64,000 bases of DNA from Photorhabdus laumondii subsp. laumondii (GCF_003343245.1 NZ_CP024901.1:4278001-4342000); one strand, 5' to 3'; shown: positions 1-9,977, counted from the first letter of the stretch. A program made the numbers and translations. The notes: a model not told the origin generated them from the sequence alone.

Positions 1-67
1 CCAATGGTTTAGGGACGACACCTTGGGCTGCACGCTCGGCTACGTGCTTGCGGTATTCTTCTAGCAC
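1..67 (-). CDS. acnB: aconitate hydratase B, N-terminal fragment
   Basis: Only the first 22 codons are in the window. They read V(M)LEEYRKHVAERAAQGVVPKP, which matches the start of enterobacterial AcnB, the main TCA-cycle aconitase (citrate to isocitrate, 4Fe-4S enzyme, cytosolic). The start is GTG at 67-65, chosen because an AGGAG sits six bases upstream and because the family begins MLEEYRKHV. The gene follows lpdA in the same direction, as in E. coli, but is separated from it by a terminator, so it is probably its own transcription unit. The rest lies beyond base 1. Confidence 0.9.
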   Translation of the reverse strand, partial: MLEEYRKHVAERAAQGVVPKPL

Positions 68-470
68 GACTTTCTCCTCGCTCTCATTGTCATTTTATCT
101 ACCCGGCTCTGCACCCGCCTTAGAACCTGCCTCACCAAGCTATTATCTTTGCGTAACAATATGTGTTTTCGCAACAAATAGCCCCTCCTGAAACAGGTTG
201 TTAGTTATGGTTCCGGGTGCCAGGTCAGAGGATTGCCGGCATAACTTAACAAGTGCAAAACAAGTTATGCCCAGCTTCGGGCGCTCAGCATACCAAAATT
301 TGAATACGATGTTAATTCGTTCACAGAAAAGTAACATTAACTGATAGTAATATTCTGAATTAACAGCAGACAAAGCTATTAAAACAGATTATTCCGCTGA
401 TTTTTGCCAGTAGCACCCACAAAAACCATACTTTTTATATTGAGTCTCCTCAAACAGGTCATACCAGATA
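68..470. other. intergenic region between lpdA and acnB
   Basis: About 400 bases hold the acnB leader and presumably its promoter, with an AGGAG ribosome-binding site next to the GTG. A 76-codon minus-strand reading frame (143-373) has no visible ribosome-binding site and no protein I recognise, so I do not call it a gene. I see no repeat or RNA gene here. Confidence 0.5.
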
Positions 471-499
471 AAAAAACGGCTTTCAATAAATGAAAGCCG
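471..499 (-). terminator. intrinsic terminator of the pdh operon
   Basis: On the minus strand a 9-bp perfect stem (CGGCTTTCA / TGAAAGCCG) with a 5-base loop is followed by a run of six T. It lies about 40 bases after the lpdA stop codon and should end the pdhR-aceE-aceF-lpdA transcript. Confidence 0.85.
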
Positions 500-539
500 C
501 TTCGGTAAATTACATTAATAGATTGATCGATTTAAGAAA

Positions 540-1967
540 TTATTTCTTTTTCTTCGCTTTCGCATTTGGCAAATCAGTAATACTGCCTTCAAAGACTTCA
601 GCAGCCAGACCTACCGACTCATGCAACGTTGGGTGAGCATGGATAGTCAATGCGATATCTTCCGCATCACAACCCATTTCAATTGCCAGACCGATTTCAC
701 CCAACAATTCACCACCGTTAGTACCCACAATCGCACCACCGATAATACGATTACTTTCTTTATCGAAAATCAATTTGGTCATACCGTCAGCACAATCAGA
801 AGCAATTGCGCGGCCAGAAGCTGCCCACGGGAAAGTAGCCGTTTCATAGCTAATGCCTTTCTCTTTCGCTTCTTTCTCAGTCAGGCCAACCCATGCAACT
901 TCTGGTTCAGTGTAAGCAATGGATGGAATCACTTTTGGATCAAAGTAGTGTTTCTTACCCGAAATAACTTCCGCCGCAACGTGACCTTCATGAACACCTT
1001 TATGCGCCAACATCGGCTGACCAACGATGTCACCAATAGCAAAGATGTGCGGTACATTGGTGCGCATTTGCTTATCAACATGGATAAAGCCGCGGTCATC
1101 AACGTCAACACCGGCTTTACCTGCATCCAGCATTTTACCGTTAGGTACACGACCGATAGCAACCAGAACCGCGTCATAACGCTGTGGTTCTGCTGGTGCG
1201 TTTTTGCCTTCCATCGTGACGTAGATACCATCTTCTTTGGCTTCTACCACGGTAACTTTGGTTTCCAGCATCAGATTGAATTGTTTGCTGATACGTTTGG
1301 TAAAGACTTTCACCACGTCTTTATCAGCCGCAGGAATAACCTGATCCAACATTTCAACAACATCAATCTGAGAGCCCAGAGCGTGGTAAACGGTTCCCAT
1401 TTCCAGACCGATAATACCACCGCCCATGACCAACAAGCGGCCAGGAACCGTAGTCAGCGCCAAAGCATCGGTAGAATCCCAAACGCGCGGGTCATCATGA
1501 GGAATAAATGGCAGTTGGATAGGACGGGAGCCCGCGGCAATAATGGCGTTATCAAAATTAATCGTTGTTGCGCCACCTTCACCTTCAACAACCAGCGTGT
1601 TCGCCCCTGTAAATTTACCAAAACCATTAACCACTTTAACTTTGCGGCCTTTAGCCATACCAGCCAAACCACCGGTTAGCTGATTAATAACTTTTTCTTT
1701 CCAAACACGGACTTTTTCGATGTCAGTTTTGGGTTCACCAAAAACGATGCCATGATCTGCCAGCGCCTTAGCTTCCTCAATCACTTTTGCTACATGCAGC
1801 AATGCCTTGGAAGGGATACAACCAACGTTAAGACAAACACCACCTAAGGTAGAGTAACGTTCCACCAGAACGGTTTCTAAACCTAAATCCGCGCAACGAA
1901 AAGCAGCAGAATACCCTGCTGGACCTGCCCCAAGTACCACTACTTGGGCTTTAATTTCAGTACTCAT
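540..1967 (-). CDS. lpdA: dihydrolipoamide dehydrogenase (E3)
   Basis: FAD enzyme that reoxidises dihydrolipoamide with NAD+ in the pyruvate and 2-oxoglutarate dehydrogenase complexes and in the glycine cleavage system. The 475-residue product is close to identical to E. coli Lpd by eye. It has the FAD-binding GAGPAG near residues 13-18, the redox-active disulfide Cys45/Cys50 in GGVCLNVGCIPSK, the NAD-binding GGGIIGLE, the second FAD motif ending AIGDI, and the C-terminal HAHPTLHE with the catalytic His. Two ATGs stand in tandem; the second (1967) has better spacing from the GAGG. It is the last gene of the pdh operon. About 200 bases separate it from aceF, room for its own promoter as in E. 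coli. Confidence 0.97.
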   Translation of the reverse strand: MSTEIKAQVVVLGAGPAGYSAAFRCADLGLETVLVERYSTLGGVCLNVGCIPSKALLHVAKVIEEAKALADHGIVFGEPKTDIEKVRVWKEKVINQLTGGLAGMAKGRKVKVVNGFGKFTGANTLVVEGEGGATTINFDNAIIAAGSRPIQLPFIPHDDPRVWDSTDALALTTVPGRLLVMGGGIIGLEMGTVYHALGSQIDVVEMLDQVIPAADKDVVKVFTKRISKQFNLMLETKVTVVEAKEDGIYVTMEGKNAPAEPQRYDAVLVAIGRVPNGKMLDAGKAGVDVDDRGFIHVDKQMRTNVPHIFAIGDIVGQPMLAHKGVHEGHVAAEVISGKKHYFDPKVIPSIAYTEPEVAWVGLTEKEAKEKGISYETATFPWAASGRAIASDCADGMTKLIFDKESNRIIGGAIVGTNGGELLGEIGLAIEMGCDAEDIALTIHAHPTLHESVGLAAEVFEGSITDLPNAKAKKKK

Positions 1968-2146
1968 CATGACCTCTTAATTGTTTGTCCGGCGGGTCAG
2001 GCGCCAAAAACGATATATTCCACCGGGACCTACACACCGCGAGCAGTTTACAGAATTGTTAATAACCTGAAAAGTGCGTTAACGTGACAGAACTCGCAAC
2101 AAACTCACCAGATGTAAGCTGTCTCTCTGTCACCGCAATAACAATC

Positions 2147-2167
2147 AGGCCGGCACATGGCCGGCCT
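2147..2167. other. GC-rich hairpin between aceF and lpdA
   Basis: AGGCCGGC and GCCGGCCT form a strong short hairpin just after the aceF stop codon. No T-run follows on the minus strand, so it is more likely an mRNA-stabilising or processing stem, or an attenuating pause, than a full terminator. Confidence 0.5.
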
Positions 2168-2173
2168 TTGAGA

Positions 2174-3772
2174 TTACATCACCAGACGGCGGATATCGCT
2201 CATCGCATGATTAATAAATGTGATGAAACGCGCACCATCAGCACCATCGATCACACGGTGATCGAAAGAGAGTGACAGAGGTAGCATCAGGCGTGGAACA
2301 AACTCTTTACCATTCCATACTGGCTTCATTGATGAGCGGGATACGCCCAGGATAGCCACTTCTGGTGCATTAACGATTGGCGTGAATGCTGTGCCACCGA
2401 TACCCCCCAGACTTGAAATAGTGAAGCATCCCCCCTGCATATCAGATGCGGTCAGTTTGCCTGCACGCGCTTTCTTAGACATCTCAGTCAGCTCGCGGGA
2501 CAATTCAATGATGCCCTTCTTATTAACATCACGGAACACTGGAACCACCAGACCATTAGGTGTATCAACTGCCACACCAATGTTGATGTATTTTTTCAGC
2601 GTCAGTTTCTGACCATCTTCCGAGATAGAGCTGTTAAAGCGCGGCATCTCTTCCAGCGCTTTTGCTACCGCTTTTATGATGAATACTAGCGGAGTAATCT
2701 TCACGCCAAGCTGTTTCTTCTCAGCTTCCTGATTCTGCTGTTTACGGAAGTTTTCAACTTCAGTGATATCCGTTTCGTCGAACTGTGTAACATGTGGGAT
2801 CACCACCCAGTTACGGCTCAGGTTAGCACCAGAGATTTTCTGAATACGACCCAGCTCAACTTCTTCAATTTCACCAAATTTGCTGAAATCCACTTTCGGC
2901 CAAGGCAACATACCCGGCAGACCACCACCGGCTGATGCAGGAGCCGATTCTGCACGTTTAACCGCGTCTTTCACGTAAGCCTGAACATCTTCACGCAGAA
3001 CACGGCCTTTACGCCCTGTACCTTTCACTTTAGCCAGGTTAACGCCGAATTCACGCGCCAGGCGACGGATCACCGGCGTTGCATGAACATAAGCGCTATT
3101 TTCAGCGAAATCATTTTTGTCTTCTTCTGCGAAGCTTCTGCTAGCAATAACCGGTACTGCTGCTTTCTCTGGTTCAGCAGTTGGAGCTGGCGCAGAGGCA
3201 ACCGGAGCAACAGGTGCTGCACCCGCGACTTCGAATACCATGATCATAGAACCGGTTTCCACTTTATCACCGGCTTTGATTTGAATTTCTTTAACGATAC
3301 CGGCGAATGGCGCGGGGACTTCCATAGAGGCTTTATCGCCCTCTACGGTGATCAACGATTGTTCAGCTTCCACTGCATCGCCAACTTTCACCATCACTTC
3401 GGTAACTTCGACCTCATCACCGCCGATATCCGGTACATGAACCTTCATAGCCGCAGAAGCTACGGGTTCTGGCTCTGCCATACGCGAAGACAATGTTACC
3501 GCTGCTGGCGCTTCCGCTGGCGCAGCTTCTACAGCACCTTCCGCGGAATCAAAAATCATAATCAGTTTGTCGGTTTCAACTTTATCGCCAACCGCAATGA
3601 TGATCTCTTTAACAACACCCGCCTGTGGGGATGGAACTTCCATCGAAGCCTTATCACCTTCCACGGTGATCAGCGATTGCTCAGCTTCCACTGTATCGCC
3701 AACTTTCACCATGATTTCGGTGACTTCAACTTCGTCCGCACCGATATCCGGTACCTTAATTTTGATAGCCAT
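2174..3772 (-). CDS. aceF: dihydrolipoamide acetyltransferase (E2 of pyruvate dehydrogenase)
   Basis: Core subunit of the pyruvate dehydrogenase complex; it passes the acetyl group from lipoate to CoA. The 532 residues contain two lipoyl domains (about 1-80 and 108-185) with lipoylated lysines at 41 and 147, both in the motif [10 protein letters not shown]. Ala/Pro-rich linkers join these to a peripheral-subunit-binding domain (about 228-268, [13 protein letters not shown]) and a C-terminal catalytic domain with His505 and Asp509 in [11 protein letters not shown]. coli E2 has three lipoyl domains and about 630 residues, so this form is one domain shorter. It lies 14 bases downstream of aceE. 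Confidence 0.97.
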   Translation of the reverse strand: MAIKIKVPDIGADEVEVTEIMVKVGDTVEAEQSLITVEGDKASMEVPSPQAGVVKEIIIAVGDKVETDKLIMIFDSAEGAVEAAPAEAPAAVTLSSRMAEPEPVASAAMKVHVPDIGGDEVEVTEVMVKVGDAVEAEQSLITVEGDKASMEVPAPFAGIVKEIQIKAGDKVETGSMIMVFEVAGAAPVAPVASAPAPTAEPEKAAVPVIASRSFAEEDKNDFAENSAYVHATPVIRRLAREFGVNLAKVKGTGRKGRVLREDVQAYVKDAVKRAESAPASAGGGLPGMLPWPKVDFSKFGEIEEVELGRIQKISGANLSRNWVVIPHVTQFDETDITEVENFRKQQNQEAEKKQLGVKITPLVFIIKAVAKALEEMPRFNSSISEDGQKLTLKKYINIGVAVDTPNGLVVPVFRDVNKKGIIELSRELTEMSKKARAGKLTASDMQGGCFTISSLGGIGGTAFTPIVNAPEVAILGVSRSSMKPVWNGKEFVPRLMLPLSLSFDHRVIDGADGARFITFINHAMSDIRRLVM

Positions 3773-3786
3773 TGATTCTTTACCTC

Positions 3787-6450
3787 TTATGCCAGACGCG
3801 GGTTAACTTTTTCTGGGTTAATGTTGTATTTGTTGATTGCTTCTTCCACAACACTCACAGCGATTTCGCCGCGCTTAGCCAATTCACCCAAAGCAGCAAC
3901 TACCACGTAAGAAGCATCAACTTCAAAATGATGACGCAGGTTTTCACGGCTATCGGAACGACCGAAACCGTCAGTACCCAATACGCGGAATTCACTTGCA
4001 GGGATGAAGTTACGAATTTGTTCTGCGAACAACTTCATATAATCAGTAGAAGCCACTGCTGGTGCTTCATTCATGATCTGAGCAACATAAGGTACACGTG
4101 GCGTTTCTGTTGGGTGCAACATGTTCCACCGTTCACAATCCTGACCATCACGAGCCAGTTCAGTGAATGAGGTCACGCTGTACACATCAGAACCCACACC
4201 ATAATCGTTAGCCAGAATCTGTGCCGCTTCACGAACATGACGCAGAATAGAACCAGAACCTAATAGCTGAACTTTACCTTTGCTGCCTTCCAAGCTTTCC
4301 AGCTTATAGATACCTTTACGGATACCTTCTTCTGCACCTTGTGGCATCGCCGGCATGTGGTAGTTTTCGTTCAGCGTGGTGATGTAGTAGTAAATGTTCT
4401 CTTGTTTCTCACCATACATACGCTCTAAACCATCATGCATAATCACAGCAACTTCATAAGCAAATGCCGGATCATAAGAGATGCAGTTAGGGATAGTCAG
4501 AGACTGAATGTGGCTGTGTCCATCTTCGTGTTGCAGACCTTCACCATTCAAGGTTGTACGGCCGGAAGTCCCCCCAATCAGGAAGCCACGAGCCTGTTGG
4601 TCACCTGCTGCCCAGCACAGGTCGCCAATACGTTGGAACCCGAACATAGAGTAGTAGATGTAGAACGGAATCATTGGCAGGTTATTGGTGCTGTAAGACG
4701 TTGCTGCCGCCAGCCATGATGAACCGGCACCCAATTCATTGATGCCTTCTTGCAGAATCTGGCCTTTAGAGTCTTCTTTATAGTAAGCAACCTGTTCACG
4801 GTCCTGCGGAGTATACTGCTGGCCGTTAGAGCTGTAGATGCCGATCTGACGGAACAGACCTTCCATACCAAATGTACGCGCTTCATCAGCAATGATTGGC
4901 ACCAGACGATCTTTGATTGATTTGTTCTTCAACATCACGTTCAAGGCACGAACAAAAGCGATAGTGGTAGAAATCTCTTTGTTCTGTTCTTCCAGCAACG
5001 CACCAAAATCTTCCAGAGTTGGCAGTTCCAGCTTCTCTTCAAAATGAGTACGACGGCTTGGCAGATAACCCCCTAGCGCTGCACGATGCTCATGCAAATA
5101 TTTGTACTCTTCAGAGTCTTTATCAAACGTCACATAAGGCAGCTTTTCGAGTTGATCATCAGCCACAGGTACATTAAAACGATCACGGAAATGGCGAACG
5201 CCTTCCATATTCATCTTCTTAACCTGATGAGCGATGTTTTTACCTTCCGCCGTATCACCCATACCGTAACCTTTGATGGTCTGAGCCAGGATAACCGTTG
5301 GTTTGCCGGTAGTTTCTTGCGCTTTTTTCAAAGCAGCAAAGACTTTCTTAGGATCATGACCACCACGGTTCAACGCCCAAATCTGGTCATCGGTCATATC
5401 TTTAACTAATTCAGCGGTCTCTGGGTAACGACCAAAGAAATGCTGACGCACATAAGCGCCATCTTTGGATTTGAATGTCTGGTAATCACCGTCTAGCGTT
5501 TCGTTCATCACTTGGATCAATTTACCGCTGGTATCTTTACGCAACAGTTCATCCCAACGATCGCCCCAAAGCACTTTAATAACCTGCCAACCTGCGCCAT
5601 CAAAAATGCCTTCCAGCTCATTAACGATTTTGCCATTACCCGTAACTGGACCATCCAAACGTTGCAGGTTACAGTTGATAACAAATACCAAATTATCCAG
5701 TTTCTCGCGGGTTGCGATAGTGATCGCACCTTTGGATTCTGGCTCATCCATTTCACCATCACCCAAGAAGGCATAAACGGTCTGCTTGGAGGTATCTTTC
5801 AGACCACGGTGTTCCAGATATTTCAGGAACTTAGCCTGATAAATCGCACCGATTGGCCCCAATCCCATTGAAACAGTTGGGAACTGCCAGAATTCAGGCA
5901 TCAATTTTGGATGCGGATAAGAAGAGAGACCATTGCCATGAATTTCCTGACGGAAATTATTCATCTGCTCCTCAGTTAAACGGCCTTCAAGGAAAGCACG
6001 AGCGTAGACACCTGGAGAGATATGACCTTGGAAATAAACCAAATCACCGCCGTCATTTTCATTACGGGCACGGAAGAAATGGTTGAAACAAACTTCATAC
6101 ATGGTTGCTGAAGACTGGAATGAAGCCATGTGACCACCTAATTCCAGATCTTTTTTAGATGCCCGTAGCACAGTCATCACAGCATTCCAACGAATAGTAG
6201 AGCGAATACGACGCTCCAAATCCAGATTGCCAGGGTAAGCAGGCTCATCCTCAACAGCAATGGTGTTGATATAATCGCGGTTAGCAGCACCGGCCGCAAC
6301 ATTCACGCCACCTTTACGTGCTTCGTTCAGTACCTGATCAATCAAGAACTGGGCACGATCAACACCCTCTTCACGGATGACCGATTCGATCGCCTGTAAC
6401 CAGTCGCGAGTTTCGATCGGATCCACGTCATTTTTCAAAATGTCTGACAT
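3787..6450 (-). CDS. aceE: pyruvate dehydrogenase E1 component
   Basis: Thiamine-diphosphate enzyme that decarboxylates pyruvate and acetylates the E2 lipoyl groups, feeding the TCA cycle. The 887 residues match the homodimeric gammaproteobacterial E1 in length and sequence. The thiamine-diphosphate motif GDGE...NCNLQ is near residues 230-263. Start [11 protein letters not shown] is preceded by AAGGA at suitable spacing. It is followed closely by aceF and preceded by pdhR with about 190 bases between them. Confidence 0.98.
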   Translation of the reverse strand: MSDILKNDVDPIETRDWLQAIESVIREEGVDRAQFLIDQVLNEARKGGVNVAAGAANRDYINTIAVEDEPAYPGNLDLERRIRSTIRWNAVMTVLRASKKDLELGGHMASFQSSATMYEVCFNHFFRARNENDGGDLVYFQGHISPGVYARAFLEGRLTEEQMNNFRQEIHGNGLSSYPHPKLMPEFWQFPTVSMGLGPIGAIYQAKFLKYLEHRGLKDTSKQTVYAFLGDGEMDEPESKGAITIATREKLDNLVFVINCNLQRLDGPVTGNGKIVNELEGIFDGAGWQVIKVLWGDRWDELLRKDTSGKLIQVMNETLDGDYQTFKSKDGAYVRQHFFGRYPETAELVKDMTDDQIWALNRGGHDPKKVFAALKKAQETTGKPTVILAQTIKGYGMGDTAEGKNIAHQVKKMNMEGVRHFRDRFNVPVADDQLEKLPYVTFDKDSEEYKYLHEHRAALGGYLPSRRTHFEEKLELPTLEDFGALLEEQNKEISTTIAFVRALNVMLKNKSIKDRLVPIIADEARTFGMEGLFRQIGIYSSNGQQYTPQDREQVAYYKEDSKGQILQEGINELGAGSSWLAAATSYSTNNLPMIPFYIYYSMFGFQRIGDLCWAAGDQQARGFLIGGTSGRTTLNGEGLQHEDGHSHIQSLTIPNCISYDPAFAYEVAVIMHDGLERMYGEKQENIYYYITTLNENYHMPAMPQGAEEGIRKGIYKLESLEGSKGKVQLLGSGSILRHVREAAQILANDYGVGSDVYSVTSFTELARDGQDCERWNMLHPTETPRVPYVAQIMNEAPAVASTDYMKLFAEQIRNFIPASEFRVLGTDGFGRSDSRENLRHHFEVDASYVVVAALGELAKRGEIAVSVVEEAINKYNINPEKVNPRLA

Positions 6451-6639
6451 GGTGTATTCCTTATCTGTTATCTGTTTCTAATGATTGTTTTGGAGCCTAC
6501 CTTCCCGTCATACCCTTTGACGTTCAGCCGGTCATGACTGGAAGATAGGCCCTCACTGTTGTTGCCGCTAGTGCCCTCAGTAAAGGGACTCAACTTAGCT
6601 ATGCAGACGCAGCAAATTTCAAGATCCACACAGCTAATT

Positions 6640-7404
6640 TTATTCCTGATGCTGTTGAAGACATCGTAATGATCGCTCGCGGCGAGTGTGCTCGCGGCTG
6701 AGATCCAATAAGACATCTTCAATAAACGCTAAATGGCGATGGGAGGCCTCACGGGCTTTCTCTGGTTGCCTCGCCATTATCGCTGCAAAAATCTTCGCCC
6801 GATGATCGCTGACAGCCGTCAACATTTCTCGGCGGGTATACAAAAACTCAAAATTCTGCCGGATATTTTGTTCCAGCATAGGTGCCATACAGCGTAATAA
6901 ATGAAGGAGAACCACATTATGCGCTGCTTCGGCAACGACAAGCTGATATTGCAACACAGCCTCAGATTCAGCATTGACATCACCACTTTCCTGAGCTTGT
7001 TGAATAACAAGGTGATATTGCCGAATGCGTTCAAAATCTTCGTCAGTTCCACGCAGTGCCGCGTAATAGGCAGCAACACCTTCCAAAGCATGGCGGGTTT
7101 CAAGGAGGTCAAATTGAGATTCAGGGTGACCAGCCAGTAGTTGTACCAGTGGATCACTGAAACTTTGCCAAAGGTTACTCTGAACAAACGTCCCCCCACC
7201 CTGACGGCGAAAAAGAAAACCTTTAGCTTCTAACCGCTGAATGGCTTCGCGCAGTGAAGGGCGTGACACATCAAACTGTTTCGCCAACTCACGTTCAGGC
7301 GGCAACTTCTCCCCTGGACGCACAGATCCTTCAAGGATGAGATGTTCAAGACGCTGCTCAATAACATCTGATAATTTTGGTTGGCGGATTTTATTATAAG
7401 CCAT
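6640..7404 (-). CDS. pdhR: pyruvate-sensing GntR-family repressor PdhR
   Basis: Represses the pdh operon in the absence of pyruvate. The 254 residues begin with a GntR winged helix-turn-helix (about 10-75; [28 protein letters not shown]), followed by a C-terminal FCD-type effector domain. The start [13 protein letters not shown] matches E. coli. Unusually, no convincing Shine-Dalgarno sequence is seen before the ATG. The conserved pdhR promoter and operator lie about 300 bases upstream, beyond an ERIC repeat. A near-repeat of about 15 bases (variants of GTTCTAACTGACTTAG) occurs twice just upstream of the ATG. Confidence 0.96.
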   Translation of the reverse strand: MAYNKIRQPKLSDVIEQRLEHLILEGSVRPGEKLPPERELAKQFDVSRPSLREAIQRLEAKGFLFRRQGGGTFVQSNLWQSFSDPLVQLLAGHPESQFDLLETRHALEGVAAYYAALRGTDEDFERIRQYHLVIQQAQESGDVNAESEAVLQYQLVVAEAAHNVVLLHLLRCMAPMLEQNIRQNFEFLYTRREMLTAVSDHRAKIFAAIMARQPEKAREASHRHLAFIEDVLLDLSREHTRRERSLRCLQQHQE

Positions 7405-7538
7405 ATTTACTATAAGTCAGTTAGAACTAAGCCAGTTAGAACCTATCTCATGTCTCATGAGGCTATTTTGTTTGTCGTTTAAAACCTGGACAATGCTCAA
7501 ACCACCTGCATCAATAGCACCTACTTAAGGTAACTACA

Positions 7539-7667
7539 TATATCCGTCATCTTTCAAGTTGCCTCTTTGTTGGCTGCGTTCGCTCACCCCGGTCACATAG
7601 TTATCTATGCTCCCGGGGATTCTCTCCCTTGCCGTCGCGGTCCATCTTGAAATCTATTGAGTATATA
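7539..7667 (-). repeat. ERIC element, copy A (pdhR leader)
   Basis: Imperfect palindrome of about 129 bases with the ERIC signature: ends near TATA..CCGTCAT and ..GTATATA, central GTCACATAGTTATCTATGCTCCCGGGGAT. It is close to identical to three other copies in this window. It lies between the PdhR operator and the pdhR start codon, so it would be transcribed as part of the leader. Strand is given relative to the published ERIC orientation (reads CCGGGGTGAGCG). Confidence 0.9.
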
Positions 7668-7700
7668 TGGATAAACATTGTTTCGGTCTTTGCCAAAGTC

Positions 7701-7717
7701 AATTGGTAATACCAATT
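7701..7717. promoter_or_regulatory. PdhR operator
   Basis: AATTGGTAATACCAATT is a perfect palindrome with the PdhR consensus (AATTGGTnnnACCAATT). It sits just downstream of the -10 element, the same arrangement as the E. coli pdhR promoter, and should mediate autorepression of the operon. Confidence 0.9.
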
Positions 7718-7734
7718 TAAACTACCGGGCCATA

Positions 7735-7763
7735 AAAGTAACAAAGTATTCACCAACTGTCCA
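7735..7763 (-). promoter_or_regulatory. pdhR-aceEF-lpd promoter
   Basis: On the minus strand TGGACA (7763-7758) is separated by 17 bases from TACTTT (7740-7735). The stretch between them, GGTGAATACTTTGTTACTTT, matches my recollection of the E. coli pdhR promoter. The operator follows directly. The normal E. coli leader is short; here about 320 bases separate the expected start site from the pdhR ATG because of the ERIC and flanking DNA. Confidence 0.8.
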
Positions 7764-8135
7764 TAAAGACCTTGTCCCAAATCATAAAAACCTGCAAATT
7801 TTAACAGTTTTTTTTAAAAATTCGCAAAAGTTGATAACCAATAGGTTAATAAACATCCTAAGATAATATTTTAACCTAACCTTTATGAACGTATAAATAG
7901 GTGCAGTGAATCGTTACAGCAAGAAAATAGTTGAATCTTTATTAAAAAAATATAGCGACCAAATCATCACCTGTTGATTTTAAATACAAATGCATACCAT
8001 CAGGTTATAAATGTAGCTCAAATCAATAAAACCGAGGGCTAAAACTGGCAATTAGAAAGGAATAATGACAAATATGTGAGGAACCACCAGCAACAGCTCC
8101 AGGTAACTCCTGCTGATGGAAAAAAATGGACTACA
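7764..8135. other. intergenic region upstream of the pdh promoter
   Basis: AT-rich DNA with no reading frame I can support and no repeat. In E. coli the neighbouring gene here would be aroP; it is absent. Confidence 0.5.
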
Positions 8136-8504
8136 TTAAAACCAATAACGCGTCTCTTCATGCCACCCTTTTTTATACATACAGGATGAAATTATCCAAC
8201 GCCTTGATGATTCATTTTTATCCCAACGCTTAACCTCAGTTTTCGGCACAGTAATGTAATGATTACAGGATTTATCTTCGTCCTTGTCTTTATCTTTGCA
8301 AGAAAAATGTTTTGTCTCGAAAGAATGAACAACTTCGCTGGTCCAGTCTGATGGTAATTGAGAATAACCTAATGCTTTACATTCAGCGTAATCCCTATCT
8401 CTTTCATACTGAGTTGCCCCTGGTTTTTCCCACGATGTACAACCCGCCAATAGAGTAAATAAGGTAAATAAAGGGATAACAGCTATTTTTCTTATAAAAT
8501 TCAT
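8136..8504 (-). CDS. small lipoprotein, unknown function
   Basis: 122 residues. A type II signal peptide ends in the lipobox LLAGC (Cys about 22), so a lipid-anchored envelope protein is expected. The mature part has a charged Lys/Asp stretch (KDKDKDEDKS) and several cysteines, and ends with a Cys-Met-x-Lys-x-Gly-Trp motif often seen in small enterobacterial outer-membrane lipoproteins. An AAGG lies about nine bases before the ATG. It is the last of three small exported-protein genes on this strand, 47 bases after the next, possibly co-transcribed. I do not recognise a specific family and propose no function. Confidence 0.7.
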   Translation of the reverse strand: MNFIRKIAVIPLFTLFTLLAGCTSWEKPGATQYERDRDYAECKALGYSQLPSDWTSEVVHSFETKHFSCKDKDKDEDKSCNHYITVPKTEVKRWDKNESSRRWIISSCMYKKGWHEETRYWF

Positions 8505-8551
8505 ATAACAATACCTTAATTAAAAATAAAGAAATAACCAAAGAAATTAAA

Positions 8552-8827
8552 TTAGAATTTAAAAGTCCCCCCAATACTGTAACTCTTATCTTCAAAAGGT
8601 GGTCTTCCACCAGATTGTATAATTTGTCTATCTTGGATTGAGATATCCCGGTAAATATCAGGAGTAGAAGGTATATTATCTACTTTAACTTCACTACCTG
8701 AAACTATATCCTTGACATTACATTCAAAATAACCACAGGTTGAAATATAGCCATCAGTAAGCCGTGGCATAGAAGAACATCCTGTAATCACAAATATTGA
8801 GAATAAAACAATAAAAAATTTATTCAT
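8552..8827 (-). CDS. small lipoprotein, unknown function
   Basis: 91 residues starting MNKFFIVLFSIFVITGCSS, a clear lipoprotein signal with lipobox VITGC (Cys17). The start at 8827 was chosen over upstream ATGs because it puts the signal peptide at the N-terminus and has AAGG nine bases before it. The mature protein is short, with two cysteines in STCGYFEC and a Gly-rich end (SIGGTFKF). It lies between two other small exported-protein genes on the same strand. No family recognised. Confidence 0.65.
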   Translation of the reverse strand: MNKFFIVLFSIFVITGCSSMPRLTDGYISTCGYFECNVKDIVSGSEVKVDNIPSTPDIYRDISIQDRQIIQSGGRPPFEDKSYSIGGTFKF

Positions 8828-8895
8828 TGTTAACATCCTTGAATTGCTGTTTTTATAAAAATTTAACTTAAATGAAAACCATATAAAAAGAGAGA

Positions 8896-9090
8896 TCATT
8901 TCTTATGATCGAGTAAATAATATCTACATATGCATTTTATCTTTCTGGCATTCCACGGAATATCAGAACAATATCCCCCCAGAGAGAAATATATATTCTT
9001 ATCGCGAGGAGAAACCTGCTTTATTGGTGAACCATTAACACCACAGAGTAACAGGCTAGATAAAAAACATGAAATAATTAATATTTTCAT
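8896..9090 (-). CDS. small putative exported protein
   Basis: 64 residues with a hydrophobic N-terminal segment (MKILIISCFLSSLLLCG) that looks like a signal peptide, possibly cleaved after VNG. The mature part is about 44 residues with three cysteines. No good ribosome-binding site is visible, so expression is uncertain. It is 68 bases upstream of the lipoprotein gene at 8827 and has similar low-GC composition. Confidence 0.4.
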   Translation of the reverse strand: MKILIISCFLSSLLLCGVNGSPIKQVSPRDKNIYFSLGGYCSDIPWNARKIKCICRYYLLDHKK

Positions 9091-9168
9091 GCATTTAAAA
9101 CTGGCTAATGAATATAAAGTTCTATCTTATAAGATACCAAAAGACACACAATGACTTTATTTATTGTA

Positions 9169-9390
9169 TTAGCGGTTATCCTCTCCATCTTCCACATATT
9201 CCAATATATCTCCAGGTTGACACTGCAAATGTTTACAAATTTTTTCCAGCGTCTCAATACGGATACCTTTTATTTTGCCATTTTTCAGCAATGATAAATT
9301 CTGCTCAGTAATACCAATAATGGCAGCCAGTTCTTTAGACTTTACTTTCCTTTTTGCTAAGATCACATCCAACCTTATTATAATACTCAT
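9169..9390 (-). CDS. Cro/CI-type HTH regulator (YozG-like)
   Basis: 73-residue single-domain DNA-binding protein. The helix-turn-helix spans about residues 16-40 (SKELAAIIGITEQNLSLLKNGK), followed by RIETLEKICKHLQCQPGDIL, the typical end of this small Xre subfamily. The gene starts eight bases after the stop of the DUF2975 membrane protein, a pairing that is very common across bacteria, so the two probably form an operon and the regulator may control its own promoter. The target is unknown. Confidence 0.85.
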   Translation of the reverse strand: MSIIIRLDVILAKRKVKSKELAAIIGITEQNLSLLKNGKIKGIRIETLEKICKHLQCQPGDILEYVEDGEDNR

Positions 9391-9398
9391 GATGATTC

Positions 9399-9977
9399 TC
9401 AGATAAAATAACGTTGCTCATCGCTTATCTTCTTAGATTCACGCATAATTAAGCTAAATATCAGAAGGAATACACCAAACATAATAATAAACAGAGATTC
9501 TGAATTAACGCCAAATGAAAAACTAAATACCCGTTGCCCTTTCACTAAATCCACAGATAACGCCATTCCTTGTAACATATTAATCACAGGGTAGAGAAGT
9601 TGCTCTAGAATCATCAGGAAACCAATAATAAATGAAGCGGAAATATTACGGTTACTCCATATTTCACCTTTAGCAAACCGGAAAAACAGAATGCCAATTA
9701 ATATATAAGATGACGTTGATATAATCCGAGGTATCGTATCCAGAGAGATATAAAGCACCTGACTTAATAAAGATTGCTTAAATCCTTTTGCAGTTAATGC
9801 AGGCATAAGATCGCTATACGCCTGAAGAACGGCCTGACGAGTGGTATCGTGCCATAACGACCAAGATGCAATATGGAACCCCAAATCACCAATTACCATA
9901 ATGGAAGCAATAATAATAGCCAGAAAGCTGAGTAGCTTGATTCTGGGATTAGTTACAAACTCCTGTTTATCACACAT
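9399..9977 (-). CDS. DUF2975 membrane protein
   Basis: 192 residues with four predicted membrane segments (about 15-35, 75-100, 110-135 and 155-178) and a short charged C-terminus. The layout and the adjacent YozG-like regulator identify it as a DUF2975-type protein; I am reasonably sure of the family, but its function is not known. It is the first gene of the presumed two-gene operon. Start MCDKQEF has GGA upstream at loose spacing. Confidence 0.75.
   Translation of the reverse strand: MCDKQEFVTNPRIKLLSFLAIIIASIMVIGDLGFHIASWSLWHDTTRQAVLQAYSDLMPALTAKGFKQSLLSQVLYISLDTIPRIISTSSYILIGILFFRFAKGEIWSNRNISASFIIGFLMILEQLLYPVINMLQGMALSVDLVKGQRVFSFSFGVNSESLFIIMFGVFLLIFSLIMRESKKISDEQRYFI

Noticed and set aside
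143-373. 76-codon minus-strand frame between lpdA and acnB
   Set aside because: No ribosome-binding site, no recognised protein, and it covers the acnB upstream region.
621-1679. 352-codon open frame on the plus strand opposite lpdA
   Set aside because: Shadow of the strongly conserved lpdA; composition is driven by the complement of its codons, and it has no recognisable domain or ribosome-binding site. The same applies to the frames opposite aceF (3083-3775), aceE and the dcw genes.
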